Assembly: GCA_021808285.1 (NCBI GenBank) | Contig: JAKBBV010000019.1 | Location: 1-45,900, forward strand | DNA from: Pseudomonadota bacterium | Lineage (GTDB): Bacteria > Pseudomonadota > Alphaproteobacteria > Caulobacterales > Caulobacteraceae | Length of the DNA stretch: 45,900 nt | Direction: 5' to 3' | Shown: positions 13,301-23,216 of the stretch, in pieces | Position numbering within the stretch: position 1 is the first letter of the stretch | Layout: each line of letters starts with the position of its first letter | The notes under the pieces: model-generated | Told to the model about the DNA's origin: nothing | The model's input: only the letters and a program-made list of their open reading frames with translations | The model's database searches: none | Position numbers and translations under genes: made by a program

Positions 13301-14455
13301 CCCCGGGCGCATGACGCGATAGATGTCGAACAGGGCCTCCTCGCGATTGGCGTTCTTGTCCACGCGAAGGGTGTTGCGGACATAGGCGCCCACGGTCACA
13401 TGATCGATGTCGAGCACTTCGACGGTCGTGAAGCCTTGCCCCTCCAAGGCCGCGATCAGATCGGGGTCGAGCTCGTCCCCGGCCTCGGCATAGATCTCGC
13501 CGGTCTCCATATTGACCGCATCGCGGGCCAGATACTTACCGAGAAGGGCGTCCGGCGACAGCAGCAAGGTCTTCAGCCCGTTGTCCGCCAGACGCTTGGC
13601 TTGGCGCGCGGAAATCTTCGCGCCCGCCGGGGCCACCTCTTCGCCCGTATCGGCGTCGATGAGCGGAAACTCCGGTTTCACCCCCCGCCAACGTTCCGCT
13701 TTGTAGGGCGTGGCCCAGCCCGCCGCTTCGCCTTCGCCGCGTTTCTCGTAGGGCACGACATCGTAGAAGGTGGTCAGAATTTCCTCGCCATCCATGCCCA
13801 GGGCATAGAGGAAAGTGGTCGCCGGAAGCTTCCGACGCCGATCGATGCGGACATAGACAATGTCCTTGGCGTCGAACTCGAAGTCGAGCCAGGAGCCGCG
13901 ATAGGGAATCACCCGGGCGGCGAACAGCAACTTGCCCGAAGAGTGGGTCTTGCCCTTGTCGTGATCGAAGAAAACGCCTGGCGAACGGTGCATCTGGGAA
14001 ACGATGACGCGCTCGGTGCCGTTGACGATAAAGGTGCCCTTGTCGGTCATGAGCGGGATATCGCCCATATAGACGTCCTGCTCCTTCATATCCTTGAGCG
14101 AACGGGCCTGGGTCTCCTCGTCCGTCTCCCAGACGATCAGACGCAGTTTGACCTTCAGCGGCGCGGCGAAGGTCATGTCGCGCTGGATGCACTCCTCCAC
14201 ATCGTATTTCGGCTCCTCGAACTCATAGGAGACGTATTCGAGCATGGCGCGCTCGTTGAAATCCCGAATCGGGAAGACGGATTTGAAGACCGCCTGAATC
14301 CCCTCGTCGCGACGCTCGGACGCCGGCGTCTCGCGCTGGAGGAAGTACTCGTAGGAAGACCGCTGAACCTCGATCAGGTTCGGCATCTGGACCGCCTCCG
14401 GGATACGCCCGAAGGACTTGCGGATACGCTTCTTGCCGGTGAACGACTGCGCCAT
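10373..14455 (-). CDS. rpoB: DNA-directed RNA polymerase subunit beta
   Basis: This is the beta subunit of RNA polymerase, 1360 residues from the chosen start. The frame stays open 73 codons further upstream, but [19 protein letters not shown] is the conserved alphaproteobacterial N-terminus and AAGGGAG lies 6 nt before this ATG. The rifampicin region reads [20 protein letters not shown] and continues [11 protein letters not shown]. Compared with E. coli it has Ser for Gln at position 513 (residue 525 here, codon TCG at 12881-12883) and Asn for His at 526 (residue 538, codon AAC at 12842-12844). Both are rifampicin-contact positions at which substitutions are known to lower susceptibility in other bacteria; Asp516 and Ser531 equivalents are unchanged. 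The C-terminal [21 protein letters not shown] motif is intact. Confidence 0.99.
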   Translation of the reverse strand: MAQSFTGKKRIRKSFGRIPEAVQMPNLIEVQRSSYEYFLQRETPASERRDEGIQAVFKSVFPIRDFNERAMLEYVSYEFEEPKYDVEECIQRDMTFAAPLKVKLRLIVWETDEETQARSLKDMKEQDVYMGDIPLMTDKGTFIVNGTERVIVSQMHRSPGVFFDHDKGKTHSSGKLLFAARVIPYRGSWLDFEFDAKDIVYVRIDRRRKLPATTFLYALGMDGEEILTTFYDVVPYEKRGEGEAAGWATPYKAERWRGVKPEFPLIDADTGEEVAPAGAKISARQAKRLADNGLKTLLLSPDALLGKYLARDAVNMETGEIYAEAGDELDPDLIAALEGQGFTTVEVLDIDHVTVGAYVRNTLRVDKNANREEALFDIYRVMRPGEPPTVEAAEAMFKSLFFDPERYDLSAVGRVKMNMRLELDCPDDVRVIRKDDVLEVLKTLVGLRDGRGEIDDIDNLGNRRVRSVGELLENQYRVGLLRMERAIKERMSSVDIDTVMPHDLINAKPAAAAVREFFGSSQLSSFMDQTNPLSEITNKRRLSALGPGGLTRERAGFEVRDVHPTHYGRICPIETPEGPNIGLINSLATHAVVNKYGFIESPYRRVKDGKVTDEVIYMSAMEEAKHTIAQANIRIESGMIADDLVPGRINGEPSLVGRDAVDLMDVSPKQVVSVAAALIPFLENDDANRALMGSNMQRQAVPLIQTDAPLVGTGMEGVVARDSGAVVVARRAGEVEQIDGTRIVIRATEETDATKPGVDIYRLSKFQRSNQNTCINQRPLVRVGDRIAAGDIIADGPSTDLGELALGRNALVAFMPWNGYNFEDSILISERIVRDDVFTSIHIEEFEVMARDTKLGPEEITRDIPNVGEEALRNLDEAGIVAIGAEVQPGDILVGKVTPKGESPMTPEEKLLRAIFGEKASDVRDTSLRLPPGVAGTIVEVRVFNRHGVDKDERAQAIERAEIERLGKDRDDEFAILNRNMTGRLRDLLIGRVAVSGPKGFGRGEITEAKLGEVAPGLWWQIAVDDEKAMGELEAMRRLFDDARKRLDRRFEDKVEKLQRGDELPPGVMKMVKVFVAVKRKLQPGDKMAGRHGNKGVISRILPVEDMPYLEDGTHVDVVLNPLGVPSRMNVGQIFETHLGWACAGLGRQISDLYEAWINGGQRAELVSRLKEIYGADQELPETDEELVELARNLSKGVPIATPVFDGAHIADIENMLEKAGLNRSGQVTLYDGQTGEVFKRPVTVGYIYMLKLHHLVDDKIHARSIGPYSLVTQQPLGGKAQFGGQRFGEMEVWALEAYGAAYTLQEMLTVKSDDVAGRTKVYESIVRGDDAFEAGIPESFNVLVKEMRSLGLNVELENS

Positions 14456-14760
14456 AGGGGCTCCCTTGAGGCGTGCGGCCGCTGCGGCCGCGTGCGCCAT
14501 GTCCAGGCATCCACCCTCGACGGAGGTCCGGCCCCCTCCCCTTGGGAGAGCGAGGCGCGTCCCTCCGCAGGACGCCGGATATACGACCGTCGAAGCCTTC
14601 AGGGAGAAGACCGACGGAGCCCCTTCGCGCTGGTCGGAGGGCGACGGACCGCGCCTCGGGGCTATAAGACTCACAAAACCGCACGTCCGGACGGCCGGTC
14701 GTACGGTTCGGTTCTTTTGAGTGAAGCGCGGATATAGCGCTCCTCCGTCATCCTCGCAAG

Positions 14761-14814
14761 GACAACCTGGCTCGCAACGACAACCTGGCTCGCAAGGACA
14801 ACCTGGCCCGCAAG
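14761..14814. repeat. Three tandem 18-bp repeats in the rplL-rpoB spacer
   Basis: Three head-to-tail copies of GACAACCTGGCTCGCAAC/G run from 14761, 14779 and 14797, differing at one or two positions. A fragment (CTCGCAAG) of a further copy precedes them. They lie in the untranslated spacer just after rplL on the minus-strand transcript, immediately beyond a stable hairpin. Near-identity of the copies suggests recent slippage or duplication. No function is evident. Confidence 0.8.
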
Positions 14815-14848
14815 GGAAAGGCGGCCCGCGATATGCGAACCGCCTTCC
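14815..14848 (-). terminator. Stem-loop after rplL, candidate rpoBC attenuator
   Basis: GGAAAGGCGG pairs with CCGCCTTCC with one bulged base around a 15-nt loop, starting about 43 nt after the rplL stop on the minus strand. There is no U-run after the stem. Position matches the partial terminator between rplL and rpoB known from E. coli, which lowers polymerase-subunit expression relative to L7/L12. Attenuation here is inferred. Confidence 0.5.
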
Positions 14849-14891
14849 AGCCTCGACGGCCTGTGTCGCCAGCCCTTTGGGGCAGGCAGCC

Positions 14892-15281
14892 CTATTTCAC
14901 GTCGACCTTGGCGCCGGCGGCTTCCAGCTTCGCCTTGATGTCCGCCGCTTCCTGCTTGGAGATGTTCTCCTTCACGTTCTGCGGGGCGCCTTCGACGAGG
15001 TCCTTGGCTTCCTTCAGGCCGAGGTCCGGGCGCACGCCACGGACTTCCTTGATCACATTGATCTTCTTGTCGCCGGCGTCGACCAGGACGACAGTGAACT
15101 CGGTCTGCTCCTCGGCGGCGGCGGCCGGAGCATCGCCTCCCGCGGCGGGAGCGGCGGCGGCCACGGCCACCGGCGCGGCGGCCGAAACGCCCCACTTTTC
15201 CTCCAGCAGCTTGGACAGTTCAGCCGCCTCGAGAACGGTCAGGGCGGAGAGGTCTTCAACGAGTTTTTCAAGCTTGGCCAT
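14892..15281 (-). CDS. rplL: 50S ribosomal protein L7/L12
   Basis: L7/L12 forms the multimeric stalk of the large subunit that recruits translational GTPases. At 129 residues it has the normal length: an N-terminal dimerisation helix ([20 protein letters not shown]), an Ala-rich flexible hinge (about 38-60) and the C-terminal globular domain with [21 protein letters not shown] and [19 protein letters not shown] lies 9 nt upstream of the ATG. It follows rplJ by about 60 bp and is separated from rpoB by an unusually long spacer containing a hairpin and tandem repeats. Confidence 0.98.
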   Translation of the reverse strand: MAKLEKLVEDLSALTVLEAAELSKLLEEKWGVSAAAPVAVAAAAPAAGGDAPAAAAEEQTEFTVVLVDAGDKKINVIKEVRGVRPDLGLKEAKDLVEGAPQNVKENISKQEAADIKAKLEAAGAKVDVK

Positions 15282-15343
15282 AAGATGAATTCCTTGTGAT
15301 CGGGTTGAATGGGAAGGTGATACGAAATCGATCAGACCGGGCC

Positions 15344-15856
15344 TTAGGCAGCGGCCTTCTCAGAATAGGCGGCGAGGACTCGGGCGATCTGGCCCGCCGG
15401 AGCCTGGACCACGCCAGCGATCCGCGTGGCCGGGGTATTGAGCAGCCCGAGGAACCGCGCGCGGAGAACCTCAAGCGACGGAAGCTTGGCCAAGGCGTCG
15501 ACCGCCTCGGCGTCAAGAACCTGATCGCCCATGAGCCCGCCGATGATCTTCAGTTGCTCATTGTCCTTGGCGTAGGCGGCGGTCACTTTGGCCGCGCTCA
15601 CGGCGTCGGGCCCGTAGGCGATCGCGACCGGTCCGGTGAACAGCGACGCGGCGGCCTGCGCGGTCCCGTTGAGCGCCTTTAGGGCCAAGGTGTTCTTGAC
15701 CATGCGCAGCTTGGCGCCCTGGTCTCGCAACTTGGCGCGCAGATCTTCGGTCTGCTTCACGCTCAGGCCTTCATAGTGCGTGACCACCACGGCGCCGGCG
15801 CCGGCGAAGAGCCCCTTAAGGTCCTCAATCGTCTGTGACTTGGTCGCGCGATCCAT
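15344..15856 (-). CDS. rplJ: 50S ribosomal protein L10
   Basis: L10 anchors the L7/L12 stalk on the ribosome and, bound to L12, represses its own operon. The start at 15856 gives [17 protein letters not shown], the conserved beginning, and a 170-residue protein; an in-frame extension to 15913 has no support. The GAGAG Shine-Dalgarno precedes this start. Conserved features are [12 protein letters not shown] near the N-terminus, [14 protein letters not shown] in the middle and a C-terminal helix (about 135-170) that holds L12 dimers. A roughly 320-nt leader with strong secondary structure precedes it. Confidence 0.98.
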   Translation of the reverse strand: MDRATKSQTIEDLKGLFAGAGAVVVTHYEGLSVKQTEDLRAKLRDQGAKLRMVKNTLALKALNGTAQAAASLFTGPVAIAYGPDAVSAAKVTAAYAKDNEQLKIIGGLMGDQVLDAEAVDALAKLPSLEVLRARFLGLLNTPATRIAGVVQAPAGQIARVLAAYSEKAAA

Positions 15857-16176
15857 GTTCGCTCTCAATCTCTTTTGACGGCCTACGCTCAAGGCGCAGG
15901 ACCCGAATGACATCTAGATGTCCGAGATAGAGAGCGATAACGCCAGGGCCCCGCCGCGTTGGCGACGCGGCGGCGGATCGCGTGTCTTCGTCTCCCTGCG
16001 GCGATGACGATTAAGCCTTGCGGCCCGCAGTTCTCAGACAACCCGACCGGCCATGCCGTCGGGAAGCGGCGCTTCTAGAGCAGGGGCGCGGACGGATCAA
16101 GGGCCGGCGAGGCGTTTTCACCGCGCTGGCCCCTTTGCCTCACCCACTCACACCGAGAGGCGCTGCCCCAGACCGA
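15857..16176 (-). promoter_or_regulatory. rplA-rplJ spacer, candidate L10 leader
   Basis: This 320-bp untranslated stretch between rplA and rplJ has no gene. On the minus strand it can form at least two stems: a CCCGAC/GTCGGG stem around 16041-16062 and a perfect 9-bp GC stem at 15951-15973. In many bacteria the rplJ leader folds into a structure bound by L10(L12)4 for autoregulation (established). I infer the same here from position; I could not match the kink-turn consensus with confidence. Confidence 0.45.
15951..15973 (-). terminator. Perfect GC hairpin upstream of rplJ
   Basis: CCGCCGCGT pairs with ACGCGGCGG through a five-base loop. It lies about 95 nt upstream of the rplJ start codon on the transcript. 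There is no following U-tract, so it is more likely a regulatory or attenuating element of the rplJ leader than a full terminator. Confidence 0.5.
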
Positions 16177-16866
16177 TCAGGCGCTAAGGCTGGAGGTGTC
16201 GACCTTCACTCCAGGCCCCATGGTCGAGGAGAGGCTGATCCGCTTGATATATGTCCCCTTGGCGCCGGAGGGCTTGGCCTTGGAGATGGCCTCGACGATC
16301 GCCCGAACATTGGCCGTGATGGCCTCCTCGGTGAAGCTCGCCTTACCGATGCCGGCATGGACGATCCCCGCCTTCTCCACCCGAAATTCGATGGAGCCGG
16401 ACTTGGCGTCCTTCACCGCCTGGCCAACATTGGGGGTCACTGTTCCCACGCGCGGATTTGGCATCAGACCACGCGGCCCGAGCACCTTACCCAAGCGCCC
16501 GACAAGGGCCATCATGTCAGGCGTGGCGATGACGCGGTCGAAGTCCAGGAAGCCGCCTTGAATGCGCTCCACGAGTTCCTCAGCTCCGACGATGTCCGCC
16601 CCGGCGGCGGTGGCTTCGGCAGCCTTGGGGTCGCGTGCGATCACGGCCACGCGCACGTCGCGTCCGGTGCCGGAGGGAAGAGCCACAACGCCGCGCACCT
16701 GTTGGTCCGCATGGCGCGGGTCCACGCCCAGATTGACGGCGATCTCCACACTCTCGTCGAACTTCGCCGTGGCGTTGGCCTTGACGAGGCGAATGGCCTC
16801 ACTGAGCGGCAGGACCGCCTTGCGGTCGCCGGTGCGCGCCTTGTCGCGCTTGGTAAGCTTGGTCAT
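16177..16866 (-). CDS. rplA: 50S ribosomal protein L1
   Basis: L1 forms the mobile stalk that helps release deacylated tRNA, and it represses the L11 operon in E. coli. The start at 16866 gives [11 protein letters not shown] and a 229-residue protein of normal size; six extra in-frame codons upstream overlap the end of rplK and are not needed. The conserved segments [33 protein letters not shown] and [15 protein letters not shown] are present, with the C-terminal [21 protein letters not shown]. It follows the rplK stop by a single base, so the two are translationally coupled. Confidence 0.98.
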   Translation of the reverse strand: MTKLTKRDKARTGDRKAVLPLSEAIRLVKANATAKFDESVEIAVNLGVDPRHADQQVRGVVALPSGTGRDVRVAVIARDPKAAEATAAGADIVGAEELVERIQGGFLDFDRVIATPDMMALVGRLGKVLGPRGLMPNPRVGTVTPNVGQAVKDAKSGSIEFRVEKAGIVHAGIGKASFTEEAITANVRAIVEAISKAKPSGAKGTYIKRISLSSTMGPGVKVDTSSLSA

Positions 16867-16867
16867 G

Positions 16868-17302
16868 TCAGGCTTCCTCGACAATCTTCAGGCCCATGGA
16901 CCGGGCTGACCCCTCGATGATCCGCGCCGCCGCCTCGACGTCGACAGCGTTCAGATCCTTCATCTTCTTGGCGGCGATCTCGCGGAGCTGCGCGCGGGTC
17001 ACGCTGCCCACCGTCTCGCGGCCAGTCTTGCCCGCGCCGGACTTCAGCCCGGTGATCTCCTTAAGATAGTGGGTCGCGGGAGGGGTTTTGGTGACGAAAG
17101 TGAAGCTCTTGTCCTGATAGACGGTGATCACGGTCGGCAGGGGCGTGCCCTTCGCCATATTCTCCGTGCGGGCGTTGAACTCCTTGCAGAAGCCCATGAT
17201 GTTGACGCCACGCTGGCCCAGCGCCGGCCCGATGGGCGGCGAGGGTGTCGCGGCGCCGGCGGGCACCTGCAGTTTGATGAATCCCAAGATTTTCTTAGCC
17301 AT
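16868..17302 (-). CDS. rplK: 50S ribosomal protein L11
   Basis: L11 binds the GTPase-associated centre of 23S rRNA. At 144 residues it is full length. The N-terminal domain has [20 protein letters not shown] with the proline-rich thiostrepton-contact region, followed by [16 protein letters not shown]. The C-terminal rRNA-binding domain includes [25 protein letters not shown]. The start MAKKILGF is the family's usual one. It is separated from nusG by about 115 bp with no evident structure and is coupled to rplA downstream. Confidence 0.98.
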   Translation of the reverse strand: MAKKILGFIKLQVPAGAATPSPPIGPALGQRGVNIMGFCKEFNARTENMAKGTPLPTVITVYQDKSFTFVTKTPPATHYLKEITGLKSGAGKTGRETVGSVTRAQLREIAAKKMKDLNAVDVEAAARIIEGSARSMGLKIVEEA

Positions 17303-17418
17303 GAGGTCCTCTCAAGACCGGACTTGCCGGACGAAGCCGTGGTGCGGGGTGGCGCCCCTCCCACGGGTTTGAAGCGCCGCTCCGGGACGGGGCGGACGCC
17401 AGCAATGGGTTCAACGGG

Positions 17419-17979
17419 TCAGGCGGTCTTCTCCACCTGGGCGTATTCCAGCTCCACGGGCGTGGCGCGGCCAAAGATCGAAACGGTGACCCGAAGCCGC
17501 GCGCGGTCCTCGTCGACCTGCTCCACCGAACCGTTGAAGCTGGCGAACGGACCGTCGATCACGCGGACGGATTCTCCGATCTCGAAGTGAACCGTGGGCT
17601 TGGGGCGTTCCACCCCTTCTTCTATCGCGCCGATGATGCGCGCGACCTCGCGCTCCGAAACCGGCATCGGCTTCGACCCCGACCCCAGGAAGCCCGTCAC
17701 TTTCGGCGTGTTCTTGACCAGGTGATAGGCTTCGTCGGTGAGATCCATCTTCACCAGGACATAGCCGGGAAAGAACTTCCGCTCGGAATTGATCTTCCGG
17801 CCGCGGCGGATTTCAACCACGTCCTCGGTCGGCACCAGGATCTCGGAAAAGGCTTCATCCAGGCCCTGGTTGTGGGCCTGCTCACGGATGCTCTCGGCCA
17901 CCTTTTTCTCGAAATTCGAATAGGCGTGGACGATGTACCACTTGTGATGGGTCGTGCTGGAGACGTGGGTTTCACTCAT
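17419..17979 (-). CDS. nusG: Transcription termination/antitermination factor NusG
   Basis: NusG binds RNA polymerase beta' and connects it to Rho or to the ribosome (S10). The 186-residue product has the NGN domain (about 11-125), with KWYIVHAYSNFEKKVAE at its start and FFPGYVLVKMDLTDEAYHLVKNTPKVTGFLG, followed by a KOW domain containing GESVRVIDGPFASFNGSVEQVD (about 133-160). The start lies only 9 bp after secE, the usual pairing. Nothing in the sequence is unusual. Confidence 0.98.
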   Translation of the reverse strand: MSETHVSSTTHHKWYIVHAYSNFEKKVAESIREQAHNQGLDEAFSEILVPTEDVVEIRRGRKINSERKFFPGYVLVKMDLTDEAYHLVKNTPKVTGFLGSGSKPMPVSEREVARIIGAIEEGVERPKPTVHFEIGESVRVIDGPFASFNGSVEQVDEDRARLRVTVSIFGRATPVELEYAQVEKTA

Positions 17980-17988
17980 CTCGGTTTC

Positions 17989-18270
17989 TCAATCCGCATT
18001 TGCCAGCTTGAGCACGAAGTGCATGGCCACGGCCAGAACTTCGTCCACGGCAAAGAAGAACAGCGCCGTAGCCACCACCATGACGGCCACCATGACGGAG
18101 GTGATCCAGGTCTCCCGCCAGCTCGTCCAGGTGACTTTGCGCGCCTCGGCCCGAACCTCGCGCAGGAACTGTACCGGGTTGAACGGCTTTTTCGGCGAGG
18201 CGCCATCCTCCGCGGCGGCCAGAGCCGCCGGGCGCGCGCCGCGGGCGATCAGGTTCGGACTTTTGGCCAT
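17989..18270 (-). CDS. secE: Preprotein translocase subunit SecE
   Basis: SecE clamps the SecY channel of the Sec translocase in the inner membrane. I chose the ATG at 18270 (93 residues, MAKSPNLIARG) because GAGG sits 6 nt upstream; an ATG four codons earlier is possible. After an N-terminal extension of about 28 residues comes the conserved amphipathic KPFNPVQFLREVRAEARKVTWTSW segment and one transmembrane helix (about 56-80, ITSVMVAVMVVATALFFFAVDEV). The single-helix form is normal for alphaproteobacteria. It lies between tRNA-Trp and nusG. Confidence 0.95.
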   Translation of the reverse strand: MAKSPNLIARGARPAALAAAEDGASPKKPFNPVQFLREVRAEARKVTWTSWRETWITSVMVAVMVVATALFFFAVDEVLAVAMHFVLKLANAD

Positions 18271-18403
18271 GGACGGCCTCAATGCTCCCGGCTGAGGACC
18301 ACCTGGTCCTCGAAAAGTTCAAAAAGCGCGCCTCGCGGACCCCTCGTCAGGCCCCGGTCGACGCGCCGCCAGATTTCAGGCGAAGACACGGATCATACAC
18401 GAT

Positions 18404-18479
18404 TGGCAGGAGTGGAGGGACTCGAACCCACGACCCTCGGTTTTGGAGACCGATGCTCTACCAGCTGAGCTACACTCCT
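18404..18479 (-). tRNA. tRNA-Trp(CCA)
   Basis: The minus strand folds as a 76-nt tRNA with acceptor AGGAGTG/CACTCCT, a D-arm AGCTCAGCTGGTAGAGC, anticodon loop CTCCAAA with anticodon CCA, T-loop GTTCGAGTC and an encoded CCA tail. It lies between tuf and secE in the same direction, so it is probably processed from the long transcript. The tuf-tRNA-Trp-secE order is common in bacteria. Confidence 0.97.
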
Positions 18480-18569
18480 CCACGCGGGCCGGACGGCCAG
18501 GACCGCTCCATACCACACGAAACCCGCGGGGCGACCCCTCCTCTCGGAGCGGCCGCCCGCGTCAGACGC

Positions 18570-19760
<1,191 letters not shown>

Positions 19761-19822
19761 GTCGTTTTAGCTCCAGCCCGGAAAGGGCGTCTTCTCTGAC
19801 GTTGCGGTTAATGGGTGAGGGT

Positions 19823-21901
19823 TCAGGCGTACTTCTTGACCACTTCGTCGGCCACCGCCTGAGGCACGGCTTCATAGTGATCGTATTCCATATGGAAGGC
19901 GGCTCGCCCCTGGCTCATGGATCGAAGCGTATTCACATAGCCGAACATGTTCGCGAGCGGAACATGGGCGAGGATGACCTGGGCGTTGCCCCGCTGATCG
20001 GTTCCCTGAATCATGCCGCGGCGCGAGTTCAGATCGCCGATGACGTCGCCCACATATTCCTCCGGCGTGGTCACCTCGACCTTCATGATCGGCTCTAGCA
20101 GTTTTGGCTGCGCCCGATCCCGCAGCTCGCGGAAGGCGGCCCGGGCGGCGATTTCGAAGGCCAGCACGCTGGAATCCACGTCGTGGAACTTGCCATCCAG
20201 CAGGGTCGCTTTGAAATCGATGACCGGGAATCCGGCCAGAAGACCGTTGTCCTTGGCCGACAGCAGGCCCTTCTCGACGCCAGGCACATATTCGCGCGGA
20301 ACCGAACCTCCGACGATCTTGCTCTCGAAGCTGTAGCCGACCCCGGGCTCGACCGGCTCGAACAGGATCTTCACTTCGGCGAACTGGCCAGAGCCGCCGG
20401 TCTGCTTCTTGTGCGTATAGGTGATCTCGGAAGCGCGACCCAGGGTCTCGCGATATGCCACCTGAGGCTGGCCGATATTGGCGTCGACCTTGTAGGTGCG
20501 GCGCAGGATGTCGACCTTGATGTCCAGGTGCAGCTCGCCCATGCCGCGCAGGATCGTCTGCCCCGATTCCGGATCGGTGGAGACCCGGAAGGTCGGGTCC
20601 TCGGCCGCCAGTTTCTGCAGGGCCACGCCCAGCTTCTCCTGATCGCCCTTGGACTTGGGCTCGATGGCGATCTCGATGACCGGATCGGGGAAATCCATCT
20701 TGTCGAGCAGGATCGGTCCGCGCGTGGGATCGCACAGGGTGTCGCCGGTGCGCGTATCCTTGAGTCCGGCCAGGGCCACGATGTCGCCCGCGTAGGCTTC
20801 CTTGATGTCCTCGCGATTGTTCGAATGCATCTGCAGCATCCGGCCCACCCGTTCCTTGCGGTCACGGGTCGAGTTGAGCAGCCCCATGCCGCTCTCGAGT
20901 TTGCCCGAATAGATGCGGCAGAAGGTCAGTGAGCCCACAAACGGGTCGTCCATGATCTTGAACGCCAGGACCGACAGCGGCTCGTCATCGGCCGCGCGGC
21001 GGATCACCGGCTCTTCGGTCTTGTAGTCGATGCCAGGCGTGGGAGGGATGTCGAGCGGCGAAGGCAGATAGTCGACCACCGCATCGAGCAGGGGCTGAAC
21101 GCCCTTGTTCTTGAACGCCGAACCGCAAAGCACCGGATAGAAGGCCGCCGTCATCACCGCCTTGCGAAGACAGGCCTTGAGGGCGTCCTCCGACGGGTCC
21201 TCCCCGTTGAGGTAAGCCTCCATGGCGTCATCGTCGAGCTCGACGGCGTTTTCCACCAGGAAGTGGCGCGCCTCCTCGGCGGCGGCCTTGAGGTTTTCCG
21301 GGATCTCCTCGTCGTGGAAATTGGCTCCCAGGCCTTCGCTCTCCCAAACCACCGCCTTCATGCGGACGAGGTCGATAATGCCCTTGAAACTGCTCTCTGA
21401 GCCGATCGGCAGCTGGATCGGCACCGCCTTCACGCCCAGACGGTCGCGGATCGACTCCACGCACTTTTCGAAATCGGCGCCGATCTTGTCCATCTTGTTG
21501 ACGAAGACGATGCGCGGAACGTCATAGCGATCCGCCTGACGCCAGACTGTTTCAGTCTGAGGTTCGACGCCCTGATTGCCGTCGAGCACGGCCACGCAGC
21601 CGTCCAGAACGCGAAGGGAGCGCTCGACCTCGATGGTGAAATCCACGTGGCCGGGCGTATCGATGATGTTGAGACGCTTGTTCTTCCAGAACGCCGTCGT
21701 CGCCGCGGAGGTGATGGTGATCCCCCGCTCCTGCTCCTGCTCCATCCAATCCATGGTCGCGGCGCCATCGTGCACTTCGCCGATCTTATGGCTCTTGCCG
21801 GTGTAATAGAGGATCCGCTCGGTGGTCGTCGTCTTTCCGGCGTCGATATGCGCCATGATGCCGAAATTGCGGTAGTCGCTGATGGCGGTTGTGCGAGGCA
21901 T
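19823..21901 (-). CDS. fusA: Translation elongation factor G
   Basis: EF-G drives ribosomal translocation and, with RRF, ribosome recycling. The 692-residue protein is full length: G domain with [13 protein letters not shown] (P-loop near residue 17-24), [18 protein letters not shown] and NKMDKIGAD motifs; domain II; domain III with [11 protein letters not shown]; domain IV with [11 protein letters not shown]; domain V with [14 protein letters not shown]. The start gives [23 protein letters not shown], as expected. It lies between rpsG (144-bp gap) and tuf. Confidence 0.99.
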   Translation of the reverse strand: MPRTTAISDYRNFGIMAHIDAGKTTTTERILYYTGKSHKIGEVHDGAATMDWMEQEQERGITITSAATTAFWKNKRLNIIDTPGHVDFTIEVERSLRVLDGCVAVLDGNQGVEPQTETVWRQADRYDVPRIVFVNKMDKIGADFEKCVESIRDRLGVKAVPIQLPIGSESSFKGIIDLVRMKAVVWESEGLGANFHDEEIPENLKAAAEEARHFLVENAVELDDDAMEAYLNGEDPSEDALKACLRKAVMTAAFYPVLCGSAFKNKGVQPLLDAVVDYLPSPLDIPPTPGIDYKTEEPVIRRAADDEPLSVLAFKIMDDPFVGSLTFCRIYSGKLESGMGLLNSTRDRKERVGRMLQMHSNNREDIKEAYAGDIVALAGLKDTRTGDTLCDPTRGPILLDKMDFPDPVIEIAIEPKSKGDQEKLGVALQKLAAEDPTFRVSTDPESGQTILRGMGELHLDIKVDILRRTYKVDANIGQPQVAYRETLGRASEITYTHKKQTGGSGQFAEVKILFEPVEPGVGYSFESKIVGGSVPREYVPGVEKGLLSAKDNGLLAGFPVIDFKATLLDGKFHDVDSSVLAFEIAARAAFRELRDRAQPKLLEPIMKVEVTTPEEYVGDVIGDLNSRRGMIQGTDQRGNAQVILAHVPLANMFGYVNTLRSMSQGRAAFHMEYDHYEAVPQAVADEVVKKYA

Positions 21902-22045
21902 GGCGAAGGTCCGGCCTGAAAATCCTGGGGAAACGGTGACATTCGGCTCGCGGGGGCGGAGCGGGCGCGCTCTATACCAGACCCGGGGCCCGGAAAACAG
22001 CTTGCTCGCGGCGTCAGAGACTCCGCCCGGTGGAGCCGGCGATTA

Positions 22046-22519
22046 TTACCAGCGGTAGTGTGAGAAGGCCCGGTTGGCCTCGGCCATCTTATGCGTGTCT
22101 TCCCGCTTTTTCACCGCCGAGCCGCGGTTGTTGGACGCGTCCAACAGCTCACCCGCCAGCTTCTCCGTCATGGTGTTCTCACCCCGCTTGCGCGCGGCGC
22201 TCACCAGCCAGCGAATCGCCAGGGCGCGACGACGGTCCGGACGCACCTCGACGGGCACCTGATAGGTGGCGCCGCCAACCCGGCGGGAGCGCACTTCCAC
22301 CGACGGCGCGACATTGTCGAGAGCCGTGTGAAACGTGTCCAAAGGCGCCTGATCCCGGCGCTTGGCCTCAAGGATATCGAAGGCGCCGTAGACGATGTTC
22401 TCGGCCACGGCCTTCTTACCTTCGTACATGACGTAGTTCATAAACTTGGTCAGCACGAGATCCCCGAACTTCGGGTCGGGGAGAACATCGCGTTTTTCAG
22501 CGCGGCGGCGACGGGACAT
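22046..22519 (-). CDS. rpsG: 30S ribosomal protein S7
   Basis: S7 nucleates assembly of the 30S head and, in E. coli, represses the str operon by binding the rpsL-rpsG intercistronic region. The 157-residue product has the usual start [20 protein letters not shown], then [25 protein letters not shown], and ends [20 protein letters not shown]. Only about 60 bp separate it from rpsL, too short for me to identify an S7 site. Confidence 0.98.
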   Translation of the reverse strand: MSRRRRAEKRDVLPDPKFGDLVLTKFMNYVMYEGKKAVAENIVYGAFDILEAKRRDQAPLDTFHTALDNVAPSVEVRSRRVGGATYQVPVEVRPDRRRALAIRWLVSAARKRGENTMTEKLAGELLDASNNRGSAVKKREDTHKMAEANRAFSHYRW

Positions 22520-22580
22520 CTGGGTTCAGGCTCTCTCTCGGAATGGTTGCGCCCAGCCTGCGATGGCGGACGCCCTGTCG

Positions 22581-22952
22581 TTATTTGGGTCGCTTGGCGC
22601 CGTAAAGCGAGCGCCGCTGCTTGCGGTCCTTGACGCCCTGGGTGTCCAGAACGCCACGGAGGATGTGATAGCGAACGCCCGGCAAGTCCTTCACCCGCCC
22701 CCCCCGGATCAGCACCACGGAGTGCTCCTGCAGGTTGTGGCCTTCGCCAGGGATGTAGCACACCGCTTCAATGCCCGAGGTCAGTCGGACCTTGGCCACC
22801 TTCCGAAGAGCCGAGTTCGGCTTCTTCGGCGTCACCGTGTAAACGCGTGTGCACACGCCGCGACGCTGGGGCGAACCCTTGAGCGCCGGCACCTTGTTGC
22901 GCACGGGCTTGTTGGCGCGCGGCTTGCGGATCAACTGATTGACGGTCGGCAT
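22581..22952 (-). CDS. rpsL: 30S ribosomal protein S12
   Basis: S12 lies at the decoding centre and controls accuracy. The start at 22952 gives the universal [12 protein letters not shown] beginning and 123 residues; AAGGA lies 6-7 nt upstream. An in-frame extension to 23090 runs into the leader and is rejected. The streptomycin-determining lysines are both wild type (Lys in [11 protein letters not shown] and in [13 protein letters not shown]). It is the first gene of the long minus-strand block and is preceded by a roughly 190-nt leader and a TTGACG/TATCAG promoter. Confidence 0.98.
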   Translation of the reverse strand: MPTVNQLIRKPRANKPVRNKVPALKGSPQRRGVCTRVYTVTPKKPNSALRKVAKVRLTSGIEAVCYIPGEGHNLQEHSVVLIRGGRVKDLPGVRYHILRGVLDTQGVKDRKQRRSLYGAKRPK

Positions 22953-23141
22953 CGAGATCCTTCGAGGCGAAAAGAACGTAACGGAAGTCCAATCGAAGCG
23001 TCTTGGAGCGACAAGTCGATCGCCGGGCGGGAACGCGAACGGCGCCGGGTCGGAACACGACCGCGGCGCGCGAGGTGGGGCTCGACCCACCTAGCTCCGT
23101 CTCCATCCGGGCGACCCGGCTGACGGGGCCCCTCGAAGCGA
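22953..23141 (-). promoter_or_regulatory. Structured 5' leader of rpsL
   Basis: From the start point predicted by the promoter at 23148-23176 to the rpsL ATG is about 190 nt with no gene. It can form a CCCTCG/CGAGGG stem at 23130-23144, right at the predicted 5' end, and a perfect AGGTGGG/CCCACCT stem at 23073-23092. The Shine-Dalgarno AAGGA precedes the ATG. A regulatory function is inferred only from length and structure. Confidence 0.5.
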
Positions 23142-23147
23142 GGGCGC

Positions 23148-23176
23148 CTGATACGCGTCAAGGCCCCTGGCGTCAA
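23148..23176 (-). promoter_or_regulatory. Candidate main promoter of the rpsL-rpoC block
   Basis: On the minus strand TTGACG (23171-23176) is followed after exactly 17 bp by TATCAG (23148-23153). The same two hexamers with the same spacing occur before tRNA-Asp (34490-34518), which supports the call. A predicted start near 23141 would give a 190-nt leader. The right-hand flank is the IS element, whose edge lies 16 bp upstream of the -35 box, so any UP element beyond that has been displaced. Confidence 0.65.
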
Positions 23177-23184
23177 TCGCTCCG

Positions 23185-23192
23185 AGCGACGG
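23185..23192. repeat. Left target-site duplication of the IS
   Basis: AGCGACGG directly abuts the left inverted repeat and is identical to 24444-24451. Eight-base duplications are typical of ISAs1 elements. Joining the flanks across one copy restores an uninterrupted CPBP gene that ends three codons later. Confidence 0.92.
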
Positions 23193-23209
23193 CCAGGGGA
23201 ATCGCTTGA
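23193..23209 (+). repeat. Left terminal inverted repeat of the IS
   Basis: CCAGGGGAATCGCTTGA matches the right terminus in 15 of 17 positions, including ten consecutive bases AATCGCTTGA. It starts 8 bp after the transposase stop region's far side and faces the rpsL promoter. Confidence 0.9.
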
Positions 23210-23216
23210 GAGCTTC

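Larger units (their letters stand above)
14456..14891 (-). other. Long rplL-rpoB intergenic spacer (436 bp)
   Basis: This transcribed spacer separates rplL from rpoB and contains no supportable gene. It holds a hairpin (14815-14848) and a three-unit tandem repeat (14761-14814) next to the rplL end; the rpoB-proximal half shows nothing except the Shine-Dalgarno sequence. In E. coli the equivalent region carries the rpoBC attenuator and an RNase III site (established knowledge). A similar role here is inference from position and length. Confidence 0.6.

Noticed and set aside
14456..14674. 73-codon N-terminal extension of rpoB
   Set aside because: Sequence is low complexity and unlike Rpo[10 protein letters not shown] with a good Shine-Dalgarno at 14455 is the conserved start.
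12578..14737. 719-codon open frame on the plus strand opposite rpoB
   Set aside because: It is antisense to a certain gene, has no recognisable domain and arises from the high-GC codon pattern, which suppresses stops on the opposite strand.
14721..15299. Collagen-like Gln-Pro-Gly repeats in a plus-strand frame near rplL
   Set aside because: It is an accidental translation of the 18-bp repeats and then antisense rplL; no start signal.
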